In this document: positions 35,947-45,417 of the stretch, piece after piece
Layout of the letters: every line of letters starts with the position of its first letter
How positions within the stretch are numbered: the first letter of the stretch is position 1
NCBI RefSeq assembly: GCF_041355105.1
Contig: NZ_JBFUPK010000002.1
Location: forward strand, 372,001-436,000
Direction: 5' to 3'
DNA length: 64,000 nt
Source of the DNA: Terriglobus sp. RCC_193
GTDB taxonomy: Bacteria > Acidobacteriota > Terriglobia > Terriglobales > Acidobacteriaceae
Position numbers and translations under genes: made by a program
The notes under the pieces: model-generated
The model's database searches: none
Told to the model about the DNA's origin: nothing
The model's input: the letters and a program-made list of their open reading frames with translations, nothing else

Positions 35947-38670
35947 ATGTTCGTTTTGAAAGCACGCACGCCACTCGTTTTAGCCGCCGTTCTGTCCGTT
36001 GCCATTTCTTCTCCGCTGTTTACCAGCGCGCAGAAGAAGCCCGTCGCCGCCAAGCACGCCACCGTCAAAGCATTGGCGGACGGCCCCAATGTGACGCGTG
36101 AAACGCTGCCTAACGGCCTGCGCGTGGTGATTGTGAAGAATCGGCTGGCCCCCGTGGCCACCGTGGAACTGAACATCCTTGCCGGTGGCAACCAGACGCC
36201 GACGGGCTTCCCCGGTACGGCGCATGCGCTGGAACACATGGCATTTCGTGGATGCACCGGCATGACAGCAGACCAGACCGCCGCCATCTACGCGCGTCTG
36301 GGTGGCGACAATAACGCCGACACGCAGGGCAACGTGACGCAGTTCTACGCCACCGTTCCATCCACAGATGTGGAAGTGGCGTTGCGTGCGGAAGCCGCCT
36401 GCATGGTGGGTATCGACAATGCGGACAAAGAGTGGGAGCAGGAGCGCGGCGCCATTACGCAGGAGGTGCAGCGCGATCTTTCCTCGCCCACATACAAGCT
36501 CATCTCGCGGCTGAATGAAGGCATGTTCGCCGGAACGCCCTACGCGCACGATGCCCTTGGAACCAAGGAAAGTTTTGAAAAGACCACCGGCGCCGACCTC
36601 CGCGCGTTTTATGACAAGTGGTATTCGCCGTCCAATGCAGTGCTGGTCATTGTGGGCGATGTCGATCCTGCGCAGACATTGACGCAGGTGCGCGAATTCT
36701 TCGGTCCGGTGAAACGTCGCGAGGTACCGAAGGAAGCTGCCTTCACGCTGAGCCCGATAAAGAACGAAACGTTCACGCTGGACAGCAACCTGCCGTACAC
36801 ATTGGCCGTAATTGGCTATCGCCTTCCTGGTACGGACAGCAAAGATTACGCCGCTGCGCAGGTATTGGCCGATGTTCTCAGCAGCCAGCGCGGTGATCTG
36901 TACGCTATGGTGCCCGCGGGCAAAGCCCTGGGAACACAGTTCGGCATGGCAGGCAGCTACCCCAAGGCCAGCCTTGGCTTTGGCATGGTGGCGGTAGCCA
37001 GCGAAGCCGACGCCAAGCCCGCTCTGGACGAGATGCGCACGATCCTGAACCGGTACGCACAGAACGGCGTACCCGCTGATCTGGTGGAAGCTGCGAAGCG
37101 CAGCGAAATTACAGAAGACGCCTTTGGCGCAAACTCCATTCCGGGGCTGGCGCAGCAGTGGTCACAGGCTTTGGGCGCGGATCGCAAGAACTCTCCCGCA
37201 GAAGCGACGGAAGCCATCAAGCGTGTGACCGTGGCTGACGTGAACCGCGTGGCACGGCAGTATCTGCTGCATGTGAACACCATGACGGCAACGCTGAAAC
37301 CCGTGGCAAGCGGCGCCCCCACAGCAGGTAAAGGCTTTGGCGGTGGAGAGAAGCTGACTTCCACTCCAACGAAAGAAGTCGCACTGCCCGACTGGGCCGC
37401 AAAACCGTTGGCAGAACTTCGCCTGCCGCATCCCATGACGTTGCCCAGCGATGAGACGTTGCCGAACGGGCTGCGCCTGATCGTCCGCACGGATCTCACC
37501 AGCCCCACCGTAACGCTGACCGGCTCCGTGCGACACAACGAAGATCTGGACACGCCAAAGGGTAAAGAGGGCGTCGCCGACGTTCTGGAAGAACTCTACG
37601 GCTACGGCAGCACATCGCTGGACCGCATTGCCTTCCAGAAAGAGCTCGACGACATTGGCGCCACGGAAGATGCGGGATTCAGCTTTGGGCTGAAGGTGTT
37701 GAAGGAAAACTTCGCGCGCGGTGTAGAGCTGCTGGCGGACAACCAGCTACATCCCGCATTGCCCGCGGAAGCCTTCCCTGTGGTGCAAAAGCAGACAGCA
37801 GATCTGACTGCGGGCAATCTCACATCGCCCGGCTATCGCACACACCGGGCACTGAGTGAAGCATTGCTACCGAAGAACGATCCGTCTCTACGCGAACAGA
37901 CGCCGCAAACCATCACGGCACTGAAGCTGGACGATGTGAAGAGTTACATGAAATCCACCATGCGTCCCGATCTGACGACCATCGTCATCGTAGGAGACAT
38001 CACTCCTGCGGAAGCTCGTGCCCAGGTGGAGAAGGCCTTTGGCACATGGACGGCAACCGGCCCCAAGCCGCAGGTAGACCTGCCGCCCGTACCACCGAAC
38101 AAACCAACCGCCGCCGTCGTAGGTGATCCAGAGGCTGTGCAGGATTCCGTCACGCTGTCGCACACACTGCAGATGAACCGCTTCAGCCCGGATTACTATC
38201 CCATGCAGCTTGGTACCTACGTGCTGGGTGGAGGCTTCTACGCCAGCCGCCTGTATCACGATCTCCGGCAGGTGGCGGGGTATGTCTACACGGTGGACGT
38301 GAACCTCCGTGCCACCAGAACGCGCGCCACGTACACGGTGGACTATGGCAGCGAACCGGCGAACGTCTCCAAGGCGCGTGCGCTGGTGGAACGCGATCTG
38401 CAGTCGATGAAGACCACACCCGTGACCTCCGGCGAACTGACGCTGGCAAAGAGCCTGATCCTGCGCCAGCTTCAGCTTGGCGAATCCAGTCAAGCCGCGG
38501 TGGCAAGTGCTCTGCTGGCACGTGCACAGATGGGTCTGCCGCTGAATGAAAGCGATAACGCCGCAAAGACCTACCTGGGCCTGACCGCCGAACAGGTGCA
38601 GGCCTCCTTCGCCAGAAACCTGCGCGTGGAAGACATGGTGCAGGTAGTCCGCGGACCAGCACCGCAATAA
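35947..38670 (+). CDS. Periplasmic M16 zinc peptidase, two tandem M16 units
   Basis: 907 residues with a signal peptide (about residues 1-29, cleavage near TSAQ). The first M16 unit has the inverted zinc motif His93-x-x-Glu96-His97 in AHALEHMAF, and the downstream Glu in EQERGAITQEV. The second unit begins near residue 495 (TLPNGLRLIVRTD) and has VADVLEEL where the motif should be, so it is inactive and probably helps form the clamshell chamber. Such fused M16B proteins degrade short peptides in the periplasm. The start gives a good signal peptide. A strong terminator follows. Confidence 0.92.
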   Translation: MFVLKARTPLVLAAVLSVAISSPLFTSAQKKPVAAKHATVKALADGPNVTRETLPNGLRVVIVKNRLAPVATVELNILAGGNQTPTGFPGTAHALEHMAFRGCTGMTADQTAAIYARLGGDNNADTQGNVTQFYATVPSTDVEVALRAEAACMVGIDNADKEWEQERGAITQEVQRDLSSPTYKLISRLNEGMFAGTPYAHDALGTKESFEKTTGADLRAFYDKWYSPSNAVLVIVGDVDPAQTLTQVREFFGPVKRREVPKEAAFTLSPIKNETFTLDSNLPYTLAVIGYRLPGTDSKDYAAAQVLADVLSSQRGDLYAMVPAGKALGTQFGMAGSYPKASLGFGMVAVASEADAKPALDEMRTILNRYAQNGVPADLVEAAKRSEITEDAFGANSIPGLAQQWSQALGADRKNSPAEATEAIKRVTVADVNRVARQYLLHVNTMTATLKPVASGAPTAGKGFGGGEKLTSTPTKEVALPDWAAKPLAELRLPHPMTLPSDETLPNGLRLIVRTDLTSPTVTLTGSVRHNEDLDTPKGKEGVADVLEELYGYGSTSLDRIAFQKELDDIGATEDAGFSFGLKVLKENFARGVELLADNQLHPALPAEAFPVVQKQTADLTAGNLTSPGYRTHRALSEALLPKNDPSLREQTPQTITALKLDDVKSYMKSTMRPDLTTIVIVGDITPAEARAQVEKAFGTWTATGPKPQVDLPPVPPNKPTAAVVGDPEAVQDSVTLSHTLQMNRFSPDYYPMQLGTYVLGGGFYASRLYHDLRQVAGYVYTVDVNLRATRTRATYTVDYGSEPANVSKARALVERDLQSMKTTPVTSGELTLAKSLILRQLQLGESSQAAVASALLARAQMGLPLNESDNAAKTYLGLTAEQVQASFARNLRVEDMVQVVRGPAPQ

Positions 38671-38678
38671 GACGAAAG

Positions 38679-38712
38679 GCGGCAATTGCACCGTACCCCG
38701 TGCAATTGCCGC
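38679..38712 (+). terminator. Terminator after the M16 peptidase gene
   Basis: Perfect 13-bp stem GCGGCAATTGCAC / GTGCAATTGCCGC with an 8-base loop, followed by TTCCTTCTTTGCTTTT. Confidence 0.85.
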
Positions 38713-38791
38713 TTCCTTCTTTGCTTTTCAGCTTCCCATGTTCGATTGTTCCGCTATAGGCTGAATCAACTTCCTCCGAAGGCAATCGACT

Positions 38792-40000
38792 ATGTCCTCA
38801 GCCGCACATTCCTCTTCTCTCATCGGTCTGCCGGAAACGGAGATTCATACCACGGTGCGCGCAGTGGAATCCGCCACTGTCCCCTGGTACATCTGGACAT
38901 GCGTTGCCGGAGTGACCTCCGCCGTCATCGGCGGCCAGTGGGATGTCTCGTGGCACCGCTCCATTGGCCGCGACACCTTCTGGACACCCGCCCACCTGCT
39001 GATTCAACTCTGCGGTGTGATTGCTGCGGTGGTGGGACTATATCTGGTCTATCAGTGCACCTTCCGCCGCGAATCGGAACTTGCGGCGTCTTCCGTCAGC
39101 GTCTTTGGACTGCGCGCGCCGCTGGGCATCTTTGTGGCAGCTTGGGGCGGCGTGGCCATGATCACCTCTGCGCCCTTCGATAACTGGTGGCACGACGCCT
39201 ACGGCCTGGATGTGAAGATCATTTCGCCGCCGCACACACTGCTGATCCTGGGCATGCGTGCCGTATCGCTGGGAGTCTTCTTCCTGATCCTGGCCACCAT
39301 GAATCGCGCCGCGGACGAGGGCTCGGAAAACTTCGCGCCATTGCAGCGACTCCTGCTCTACATGGGTGGACTCACGGTCTGCGGGCAGATGTTCTTCCTG
39401 CAGGAATACACAACGGAAGTGGCGATGCATCGCGTGGTGGCATACGTTGCTCTGGCCATTGCCGTGCCAGTTGCGCTGGCCACGGTTTCACAGGCATCGC
39501 GCTTCAAGTGGGCTGCAACGACCGCCGCGAGCATCTACACCGTACTGCTGATTGCGGAAATTCTGATCTTCCCGCTGGTGAAGGCCGAACCCAAACTGGG
39601 CCCCGTCTACTTCCCCGTCACGCACCTGGTTCCCACAAAGTTTCCTGTACTGATCCTGATTCCAGCGATTGCACTGGATCTGCTATGGCAACGAACACAG
39701 TCGTGGAAACGGTGGCAGGTGGCACTCGCTTCCGGCTTCCTCTTCACCGCCGTGCTGGTCGCGGTGGAGTGGCCTTTCACGCGCTTCCTGATGACGCCCG
39801 CCGCTGCCAACCGCTTCTTCGGCACCATCTATTTCAGCTTCTTCCAGAGCCCTAACAGCTTTGACGTTCGGCGCCAGTTCTTCTCGCCTGACAGCGGCGT
39901 CACGCTCTGGATGGGGCTGTTCAACGCCTCGGTCTATGCGTCGCTTTCAGCATGGTGTGGTCTTGCTTTCGGCAAGTGGATGCGTGGAGTGCGCCGTTAA
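38792..40000 (+). CDS. Polytopic membrane protein of unknown function
   Basis: 402 residues with about nine or ten hydrophobic segments. A conserved-looking polar stretch, WDVSWHRSIGRDTFWTPAH (about residues 50-68), carries two His and several Trp and Arg between helices 1 and 2, and further His and Trp occur at membrane borders (FDNWWHDAYGLD, SPPHTLLI). The pattern suggests a metal- or haem-related membrane protein, but I know no function. The next gene starts immediately after its TAA with no gap, so both form one operon; the partner is a Met/His-rich periplasmic protein. The start at 38792 follows a CTCCGAAGGCAATCGACT stretch with an AAGG. Confidence 0.75.
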   Translation: MSSAAHSSSLIGLPETEIHTTVRAVESATVPWYIWTCVAGVTSAVIGGQWDVSWHRSIGRDTFWTPAHLLIQLCGVIAAVVGLYLVYQCTFRRESELAASSVSVFGLRAPLGIFVAAWGGVAMITSAPFDNWWHDAYGLDVKIISPPHTLLILGMRAVSLGVFFLILATMNRAADEGSENFAPLQRLLLYMGGLTVCGQMFFLQEYTTEVAMHRVVAYVALAIAVPVALATVSQASRFKWAATTAASIYTVLLIAEILIFPLVKAEPKLGPVYFPVTHLVPTKFPVLILIPAIALDLLWQRTQSWKRWQVALASGFLFTAVLVAVEWPFTRFLMTPAAANRFFGTIYFSFFQSPNSFDVRRQFFSPDSGVTLWMGLFNASVYASLSAWCGLAFGKWMRGVRR

Positions 40001-41482
40001 ATGCGTCGTATCATTCTGCTTCTTTTCCTTTGCCTGGGCTTCGTTCTGCCTGCCCACGCGCACGTTGGTTCCAAGGATGTTTTTGAGCAGGTGCAGGCCG
40101 GACCATACAAGCTGTACGTAACGGTGCGCCCACCCGACGTCATCCCCGGCGTGGCCGTCGTGGAAGTGCGCATCTCCGGCGATGCCGTACCCGACACACT
40201 CCGCGTGACGCCCATTCCCATGACCGGCGACGCCAGCAAACATCCGCCGACACCCGATACGTTGCAGGTCTCCAGCGCTGACGCAAAGTTCTTCAGCGGC
40301 TCTGTATGGCTGATGGCTCCCGGTTCGTGGAAGGTGTCGCTTCAAGCCGATGGCCATGCCGGTTCCGGCAACGCCAGTGTTCCGGTTCCCGCCGTGGCCC
40401 TGCAGATGCTGCGCATGAATCGCTCCATTGGGATTCTGCTCGGCGTTCTGGGCTTTCTGCTGGTGGGGGGCGTGGCCGCGATCGTCGCAGCGGCTGCTCG
40501 TGAATCACGGCTTGCGCCTGGACAAGAGCCGTCTGCTAACAACAATCGCCGTGCCTGGATCGCAGGCGGCGCAACGCTTGCGATTGCAATCCTCGCCGTC
40601 TGGCTGGGGGCGAAGTGGTGGAACGTGGAGGCCGCGGGCTATGCCGAGGGTGTTTACCATCCCCTCTCGCTGACGCCAACGCTTCAGGGCAACCATCTTG
40701 ACCTGGCCATTGGCGAGGATGCCGCGGACAATCCGCACTGGCGGCGCAGGAACACCGATCTGCTGCCCGACCACGGCCACCTGATGCATCTGTACGCCAT
40801 CCGCGAACCCGGCATGGATGCCGTCTACCATCTGCATCCCACCCCTGCCGGAAACGGCGAGTTGAAGATGGCTCTTCCGGCCATGCCTGCGGGCCACTAT
40901 CGCCTGTTTGCGGACATTGTCCATCGCAGTGGACTGCCGGAAACGCTGACCTCCACACTGGATATTCCTGCTGACTTCCACGGAGGCGCACTCGCCACGG
41001 AAGACGCCTCTGCCGCACCCGCTCCTCTTTCCGCAGGCGGACTAGGACCGCGGTTTCACCTGCCCGACGGCTACATCATGGTCTGGGACAAACCTGTATC
41101 GCTGAAGTCGGGCGAGGCCGCTACTTTCCGTTTCCATCTGCAGGACGCCAACGGCAAACCTGCCACCGATGTGGTTCCTTATCTCGGCATGGCTGGTCAC
41201 GCAGCCTTCGTTCGCGACGACTTCTCCACTTTCGCGCATACGCACCCTGAAGGTTCCGCGCCGATGCAGTCCATGGAGATTGCCAACGGGGAAAGTGACA
41301 TGGCCATGCAAAACATGGATTCCATGTCCGGCATGCCAGGCATGAATATGCCGGAAGCGCACCTTGCCTCGACCGTCGAATTTCCCTACGGCTTCCCGAA
41401 GCCGGGACGCTATCGCATCTTCGTGCAGATGAAGCACGGCAACACGGTGGAAACCGGTGTTTTCGACGCAGACGTTCAGTAA
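40001..41482 (+). CDS. Met/His-rich exported membrane-anchored protein, possible metal handling
   Basis: 493 residues. A signal peptide (MRRIILLLFLCLGFVLPAHA) precedes a first FixH/YtkA-like beta domain (HVGSKDVFEQVQAGPYKLYVTVRPPDVIPGVAVVEV, about 21-125). Two hydrophobic helices lie around residues 145-170 and 185-205. Then a periplasmic beta-rich region with clustered His (LPDHGHLMHLYAI, VYHLHPT, FRFHLQD, MAGHAAFVRDDFSTFAHTHPEG) and a Met-rich run (DMAMQNMDSMSGMPGMNMPEAH, about 430-450; longer than quoted in full). Such Met/His clusters bind Cu(I)/Cu(II) in known proteins; the role here is inference. ATG directly follows the TAA of the membrane protein gene. Confidence 0.7.
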   Translation: MRRIILLLFLCLGFVLPAHAHVGSKDVFEQVQAGPYKLYVTVRPPDVIPGVAVVEVRISGDAVPDTLRVTPIPMTGDASKHPPTPDTLQVSSADAKFFSGSVWLMAPGSWKVSLQADGHAGSGNASVPVPAVALQMLRMNRSIGILLGVLGFLLVGGVAAIVAAAARESRLAPGQEPSANNNRRAWIAGGATLAIAILAVWLGAKWWNVEAAGYAEGVYHPLSLTPTLQGNHLDLAIGEDAADNPHWRRRNTDLLPDHGHLMHLYAIREPGMDAVYHLHPTPAGNGELKMALPAMPAGHYRLFADIVHRSGLPETLTSTLDIPADFHGGALATEDASAAPAPLSAGGLGPRFHLPDGYIMVWDKPVSLKSGEAATFRFHLQDANGKPATDVVPYLGMAGHAAFVRDDFSTFAHTHPEGSAPMQSMEIANGESDMAMQNMDSMSGMPGMNMPEAHLASTVEFPYGFPKPGRYRIFVQMKHGNTVETGVFDADVQ

Positions 41483-41503
41483 CTAGAGAATCCAGCAAGC
41501 AGA

Positions 41504-41529
41504 AAGGGCATGGCGCAAGCCATGCCCTT
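41504..41529 (+). terminator. Bidirectional terminator between the Met/His-rich gene and sthA
   Basis: Perfect 11-bp stem AAGGGCATGGC / GCCATGCCCTT with a GCAA tetraloop, lying between convergent genes. Confidence 0.8.
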
Positions 41530-41551
41530 CTCAGTCTCTTACGAAGCGAAA

Positions 41552-42964
41552 CTAGTCGTTGCGACGCAGGCGGTTCAGGCCATTGAAAGCCGCCACCTTG
41601 TAGCACTCAGCCAGCGTGGGATAGTTGAAGACCGTATCCACAAAATAATCCACGTTGCCGCCCAGCGCCATCACAGCCTGTCCGATGTGCAACAGTTCGC
41701 TGGCGCCTTCGCCAATGATGTGCACACCGAGGATCGACTTGTTTTCGCGATGGAAGATGAGTTTCAGACGACCGGTCGTATCGCCGCGAATCTGGCCGCG
41801 CGCAATCTCCCGGTAGTACGCCACACCCACTTCGTAGGGCACATCCTCTTCCGTCAACTGCTCCTCGGTCTTGCCCAGGAAGCTGATCTCCGGAATGGTC
41901 CAGATGCCGTACGGGTAGAAGCTGGGGTTGGAGAGGATCGTCTCGTCGCCAAAGGCACGAGCACCTGCAATGCGGCCCTGCTCCATGGATACTGATGCCA
42001 AAGACGGGAACCCAATGACGTCACCCACGGCGAATACGGTGGGACACTTCGTCCGGTAATCCTTGTCGACGGGGATACGTCCGCGTTCATCGGACTCCAC
42101 ACCAATGTTCTTCAGCTCCAGTTCATCCACGTTGCCCTGGCGGCCCACAGCGTACAGCAGCGCATCGCCCTGTACCTTCTTGCGCGATTCCAGGTTCGCC
42201 GTAACGGTGCCGTCTTCGTTCTCTTCGACGGACTCCACCTCTTCGTTCAGGCGCATGGTCACGCGGCTGTCACGCAGGTGGTAGCTGAGCGCTTCAACGA
42301 TCTCCTGATCGGCAAACTCAAGCAGGCGCGGACGACGCTCAATCAGCGTGACGCGCACACCCAATGCGGCGAACATGCAGGTGTATTCCACGCCGATAAC
42401 GCCACCACCCACCACGATCATGGTCTTGGGCAACTGCTTCAGGTCCAGCACCAGGTCACTGTTGATGATGGTGTTGCCGTTGATGGGCACCTTGGCGCTG
42501 CTTGCCGGCTTCGTGCCCGTGGCGATGATGATGTTCTTCGCCTCGTAGACGTTCGATCCGCGGCTATTGGTCACGCGGAGATGGGTCGGATCTTCAAAGG
42601 AAGCGACACCGGTAAACATCTCGATGTTGTTGCGGGAGAGCTGCGCCTCGGTAACGTCGATTTCGGTTTTGATGACGTGCTGCACACGGAAGGCAAGGTC
42701 GGCCATCGTGATGCGCTCTTTCACCCGGTAGTTCATACCGTAGATAGAGCGGTAGTTATAGCCCGAGAGGTGCAGCACCGCCTCGCGCATGGTTTTGCTG
42801 GGGATGGTTCCGGTATTGATACAGGCTCCGCCCACCACTTCGCGCATCTCGACGAGGGCGACCCTCTTGCCGAGCTTTGCGCCATAAATGGCAGCGCGTT
42901 GTCCGGCGGGGCCGGAGCCGATCACGATCAGGTCATACACACTGGCCGACGATGCACTGCTCAT
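41552..42964 (-). CDS. sthA: Soluble pyridine nucleotide transhydrogenase (Si-specific)
   Basis: 470 residues, a flavoprotein that exchanges hydride between NADPH and NAD+ and so balances the two pools. FAD-binding GSGPAGQRAA is at residues 17-26, the NAD(P)-binding GGGVIGVEY is at about 185, and the second FAD motif TVFAVGDV is at about 308. In place of the redox disulphide of the lipoamide dehydrogenase family it has Cys48-INTG-Thr53: the second Cys is replaced, the diagnostic state of SthA. The C-terminal dimer domain ends HIGQAVMALGGNVDYFVDTVFNYPTLAECYKVAA. It diverges from the GH28 gene. Confidence 0.93.
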   Translation of the reverse strand: MSSASSASVYDLIVIGSGPAGQRAAIYGAKLGKRVALVEMREVVGGACINTGTIPSKTMREAVLHLSGYNYRSIYGMNYRVKERITMADLAFRVQHVIKTEIDVTEAQLSRNNIEMFTGVASFEDPTHLRVTNSRGSNVYEAKNIIIATGTKPASSAKVPINGNTIINSDLVLDLKQLPKTMIVVGGGVIGVEYTCMFAALGVRVTLIERRPRLLEFADQEIVEALSYHLRDSRVTMRLNEEVESVEENEDGTVTANLESRKKVQGDALLYAVGRQGNVDELELKNIGVESDERGRIPVDKDYRTKCPTVFAVGDVIGFPSLASVSMEQGRIAGARAFGDETILSNPSFYPYGIWTIPEISFLGKTEEQLTEEDVPYEVGVAYYREIARGQIRGDTTGRLKLIFHRENKSILGVHIIGEGASELLHIGQAVMALGGNVDYFVDTVFNYPTLAECYKVAAFNGLNRLRRND

Positions 42965-43250
42965 TGCGATGGCGCTTTCCTCTGGTTGGCAGGACGCTGC
43001 GCGCTCTGGCGGTTCGTTAACGCTTTGTAGCGGGCGGAAATGTGCCGCCGTTGTGCGACTCCGCTCACCCCTGTTTTCGGTTTCAGGCTACCACAGCACG
43101 GGCGCAGCGTCCGTCCTTCCATCTCGACTATCGGCCAGCAGCAGCCGAAAGGTTACCGTTTACGATTTCAGAGTTTCCATCACATCCAGTTCATCGCTCT
43201 CGCCTAAACTGGTGCTGCTTTCCACACAGACGAGTTATGGGGATGAAAAC
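42965..43250 (+). other. Divergent promoter region between sthA and the GH28 gene
   Basis: 286 bases with no gene. The plus frame that leads into the GH28 gene is open through it but does not look like a leader or signal sequence. Promoters for both genes should lie here; I could not place them with confidence. Confidence 0.4.
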
Positions 43251-44954
43251 GTGCAGGAGTTTCGTCGCGAATTTTTGAAGATGGCCGGCCTGGGCATCGC
43301 CGGCGGCGCGGTCACACTGGCAGGATCGATGGAGGCACAGCCCCGTCGGGGAGGCGCCGCCACGGCCACTCGCGAGGTCTATTACGACGTGCGCCGTTAT
43401 GGCGCCACAGGCGACGGCCAGACCATCGACTCGCCCGCCATCAACCGGGCCATTGAAGCGGCGGCCAACGCGGGCGGTGGGACGGTGGTGTTCCCTGCAG
43501 GCGTCTACGCCAGCTATTCCATCCGTCTGAAGAGCAACGTCGCGCTCTACCTGTCGCAGGGCGCGACCATTCTTGCCGCCACCGTGCCGATGGATGGCCT
43601 GAAAACCGGCGGCTACGATGCTGCGGAACCACAGAACCCGGCCATTGAGAAGTTTCAGGACTATGGGCATAACCACTGGCACAACTCGCTGATCTGGGGC
43701 GAGGACCTGCATGACGTCGGCATCTTTGGGCCCGGATTGATCTGGGGCAAAGGGCTGGCGCGCGGCGAAAGGGCAGAAGTCGATCTGCCCGCCAGCACGT
43801 CGCCCGGTGTGGGGAATAAAGCCATCGCCCTGAAGAACTGCCGCAACGTCATCCTGAGCGACTTCTCCGTACTGCGCGGCGGATGGTTCGCCATTCTGGC
43901 CACCGGCGTGGACAACCTGACCATCGACAACCTGAAGATCGACACCGCCCGCGACGGCATTGACGTGGATTGCTGCCGCAATGTGCGCATCAGCAACTGC
44001 ACCGTGAACTCGCCGCAGGATGACGGCATCTGCCCCAAGAGCAGCTACGCGCTGGGTTACCGTCGCGACACCATCAACGTGACCATCACCGGCTGCTACG
44101 TCACCGGCGGCTACCAGGTGGGCACGGTGCTGGACGGTACATGGAAGCCGCACGTGAACCCCGTGCGCTTCTTTGGACATGGCCGCATCAAGTGCGGTAC
44201 GGAATCCAACGGCGGCTTCCGCAACATCACCATCTCCGACTGCACCTTCGATACCTGTCGCGGCTTTGCGCTGGAAACAGCCGATGGCGCGAACCTGGAA
44301 GACATTACCTTCACCGGCATCACTATGCGCGGTGTGCGTGGCGCGCCGCTGTTCCTGCGGCTGCAGTCGCGTATGCGCGGTCCGAAGGAGATTCCCATCG
44401 GCACGCTGAAGCGCGTGTTGATGAGCAACATCACCAGTCACGACGCCGATCCCATGCCGAGCATCTTCGCGGGTATTCCCGATCATGCAATTGAAGACGT
44501 GAAGCTCTCCGACAGCTACTTCCATCACGCCCCTGTCGAGAGCGTCTCCCCAGCCTCGAACGTGCAGATGAGCGCCGTCGATAAGGGTCATGCATCATCC
44601 GGCTACGGGCAGGCTGGCCCCGCGCCGCTGGGGCCGGATGGCATTCCGCAGGAGCTACCCACCGGCTACCCCGAACCGAATATGTTCGGTGATGTCCCGG
44701 CAAGCGGCCTATATGCGCGCCACATCCGCAACCTGGAGCTGACGAACGTGGAGTTTGCCAACGCATCCACCAGCGACACGCGACCGGCCATGCTGCTGGC
44801 TGATGCGGAGGGTGTAGACCTGTTCCGGCTACGTCTGCCGCGGCGTCTGCAGGAAAAGCAGTTCCGCCTGCATAACGTGCAGGATTTCCGGCTGTTCGGC
44901 TGCCAGTTCTATAACGACAAGAAAGTGGACCACGTGACAGACCAGACCGTGTAA
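43251..44954 (+). CDS. Tat-exported glycoside hydrolase family 28-like protein (polygalacturonase fold)
   Basis: 567 residues. The GTG at 43251 is chosen since it gives a Tat signal with the twin Arg at positions 5-6 (MQEFRREFLKMAGLGIAGG) and has GGGGA eight bases upstream. The mature part starts with VRRYGATGDGQTIDSPAINRAIEAAANAGGGTVVFPAGVY, the entry coil of GH28/pectate lyase-like right-handed beta-helices. Further coils carry IDVDCCRNVRISNCTV, SPQDDGICPKSS (the DD pair and Lys), and GHGRIKCGTESNGGFRNITISD (His, Arg, Lys). These suit a glycosidase acting on galacturonate-type polymers, which fits a strain able to use aldarates, though the substrate is unproven. It ends 13 bases from the convergent HEPN gene. 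Confidence 0.85.
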   Translation: MQEFRREFLKMAGLGIAGGAVTLAGSMEAQPRRGGAATATREVYYDVRRYGATGDGQTIDSPAINRAIEAAANAGGGTVVFPAGVYASYSIRLKSNVALYLSQGATILAATVPMDGLKTGGYDAAEPQNPAIEKFQDYGHNHWHNSLIWGEDLHDVGIFGPGLIWGKGLARGERAEVDLPASTSPGVGNKAIALKNCRNVILSDFSVLRGGWFAILATGVDNLTIDNLKIDTARDGIDVDCCRNVRISNCTVNSPQDDGICPKSSYALGYRRDTINVTITGCYVTGGYQVGTVLDGTWKPHVNPVRFFGHGRIKCGTESNGGFRNITISDCTFDTCRGFALETADGANLEDITFTGITMRGVRGAPLFLRLQSRMRGPKEIPIGTLKRVLMSNITSHDADPMPSIFAGIPDHAIEDVKLSDSYFHHAPVESVSPASNVQMSAVDKGHASSGYGQAGPAPLGPDGIPQELPTGYPEPNMFGDVPASGLYARHIRNLELTNVEFANASTSDTRPAMLLADAEGVDLFRLRLPRRLQEKQFRLHNVQDFRLFGCQFYNDKKVDHVTDQTV

Positions 44955-44967
44955 CCCGGAGGAATCC

Positions 44968-45417
44968 CTAATTCCTTGCGATCAAATTTGGATGTCGCTC
45001 ACGAAGCCAGCTTTCAACGCTATAGCGCAGCTCTGATGCAGTCTCAAGAATGTCTTCTAATTCCTGCCTGGAGATAAAAGCCCGCAGAGTCATAACTGGC
45101 AGTGTTGCGTTTCTTTGAAAGGCCAGCAGCTTGCGGATCAACTTCGGATTGGCGCTGAGCGTGTACTCCAATGTTTCAAGTGTTCGGGTATGGTGCCCCT
45201 GTTGATGGGTGGTTCGATAGCCGCTTGCACGTAATTCCGTATTGGCTAACGCAAGTATTGCGTTAAACGTGGTGTAGAAGCGTAGATCGTCCGATATGGC
45301 TTCAACGGCTGCATCCTTCATCGAACGGTCAATGATTCCCAACTGATCCGCGATTTCCTAAGCGCTGGTGGGCTCACGACGCAGCCACGCGTTTTCAGCG
45401 TATTTCTCTAAACTCAT
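44968..45417 (-). pseudogene. HEPN-domain gene (HepT-like toxin partner) with in-frame amber codon
   Basis: Reading from ATG 45417, 19 codons give MSLEKYAENAWLRREPTSA, then TAG at 45360-45358, then in the same frame EIADQLGIIDRSMKDAAVE and the rest of a HEPN domain to 44968. The joined product would be 149 residues with the normal start of this family (WLRRHEPTxxEIADLL) where the stop replaces one residue, most simply a Gln (CAG) changed to TAG. The body has the helix pair and an Arg-x6-His site (GYRTTHQQGHH) of HEPN RNases. The ATG overlaps the 3' end of the nucleotidyltransferase gene by 23 bases, the usual MNT/HEPN organisation. A downstream TTG at 45342 could start a shortened form of 124 residues. 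Confidence 0.8.

Noticed and set aside
43191-44591. A 466-codon minus-strand frame opposite the GH28 gene
   Set aside because: Antisense shadow: His/Gly/Val-rich translation with no known motif, while the plus strand encodes a clear Tat signal and beta-helix.
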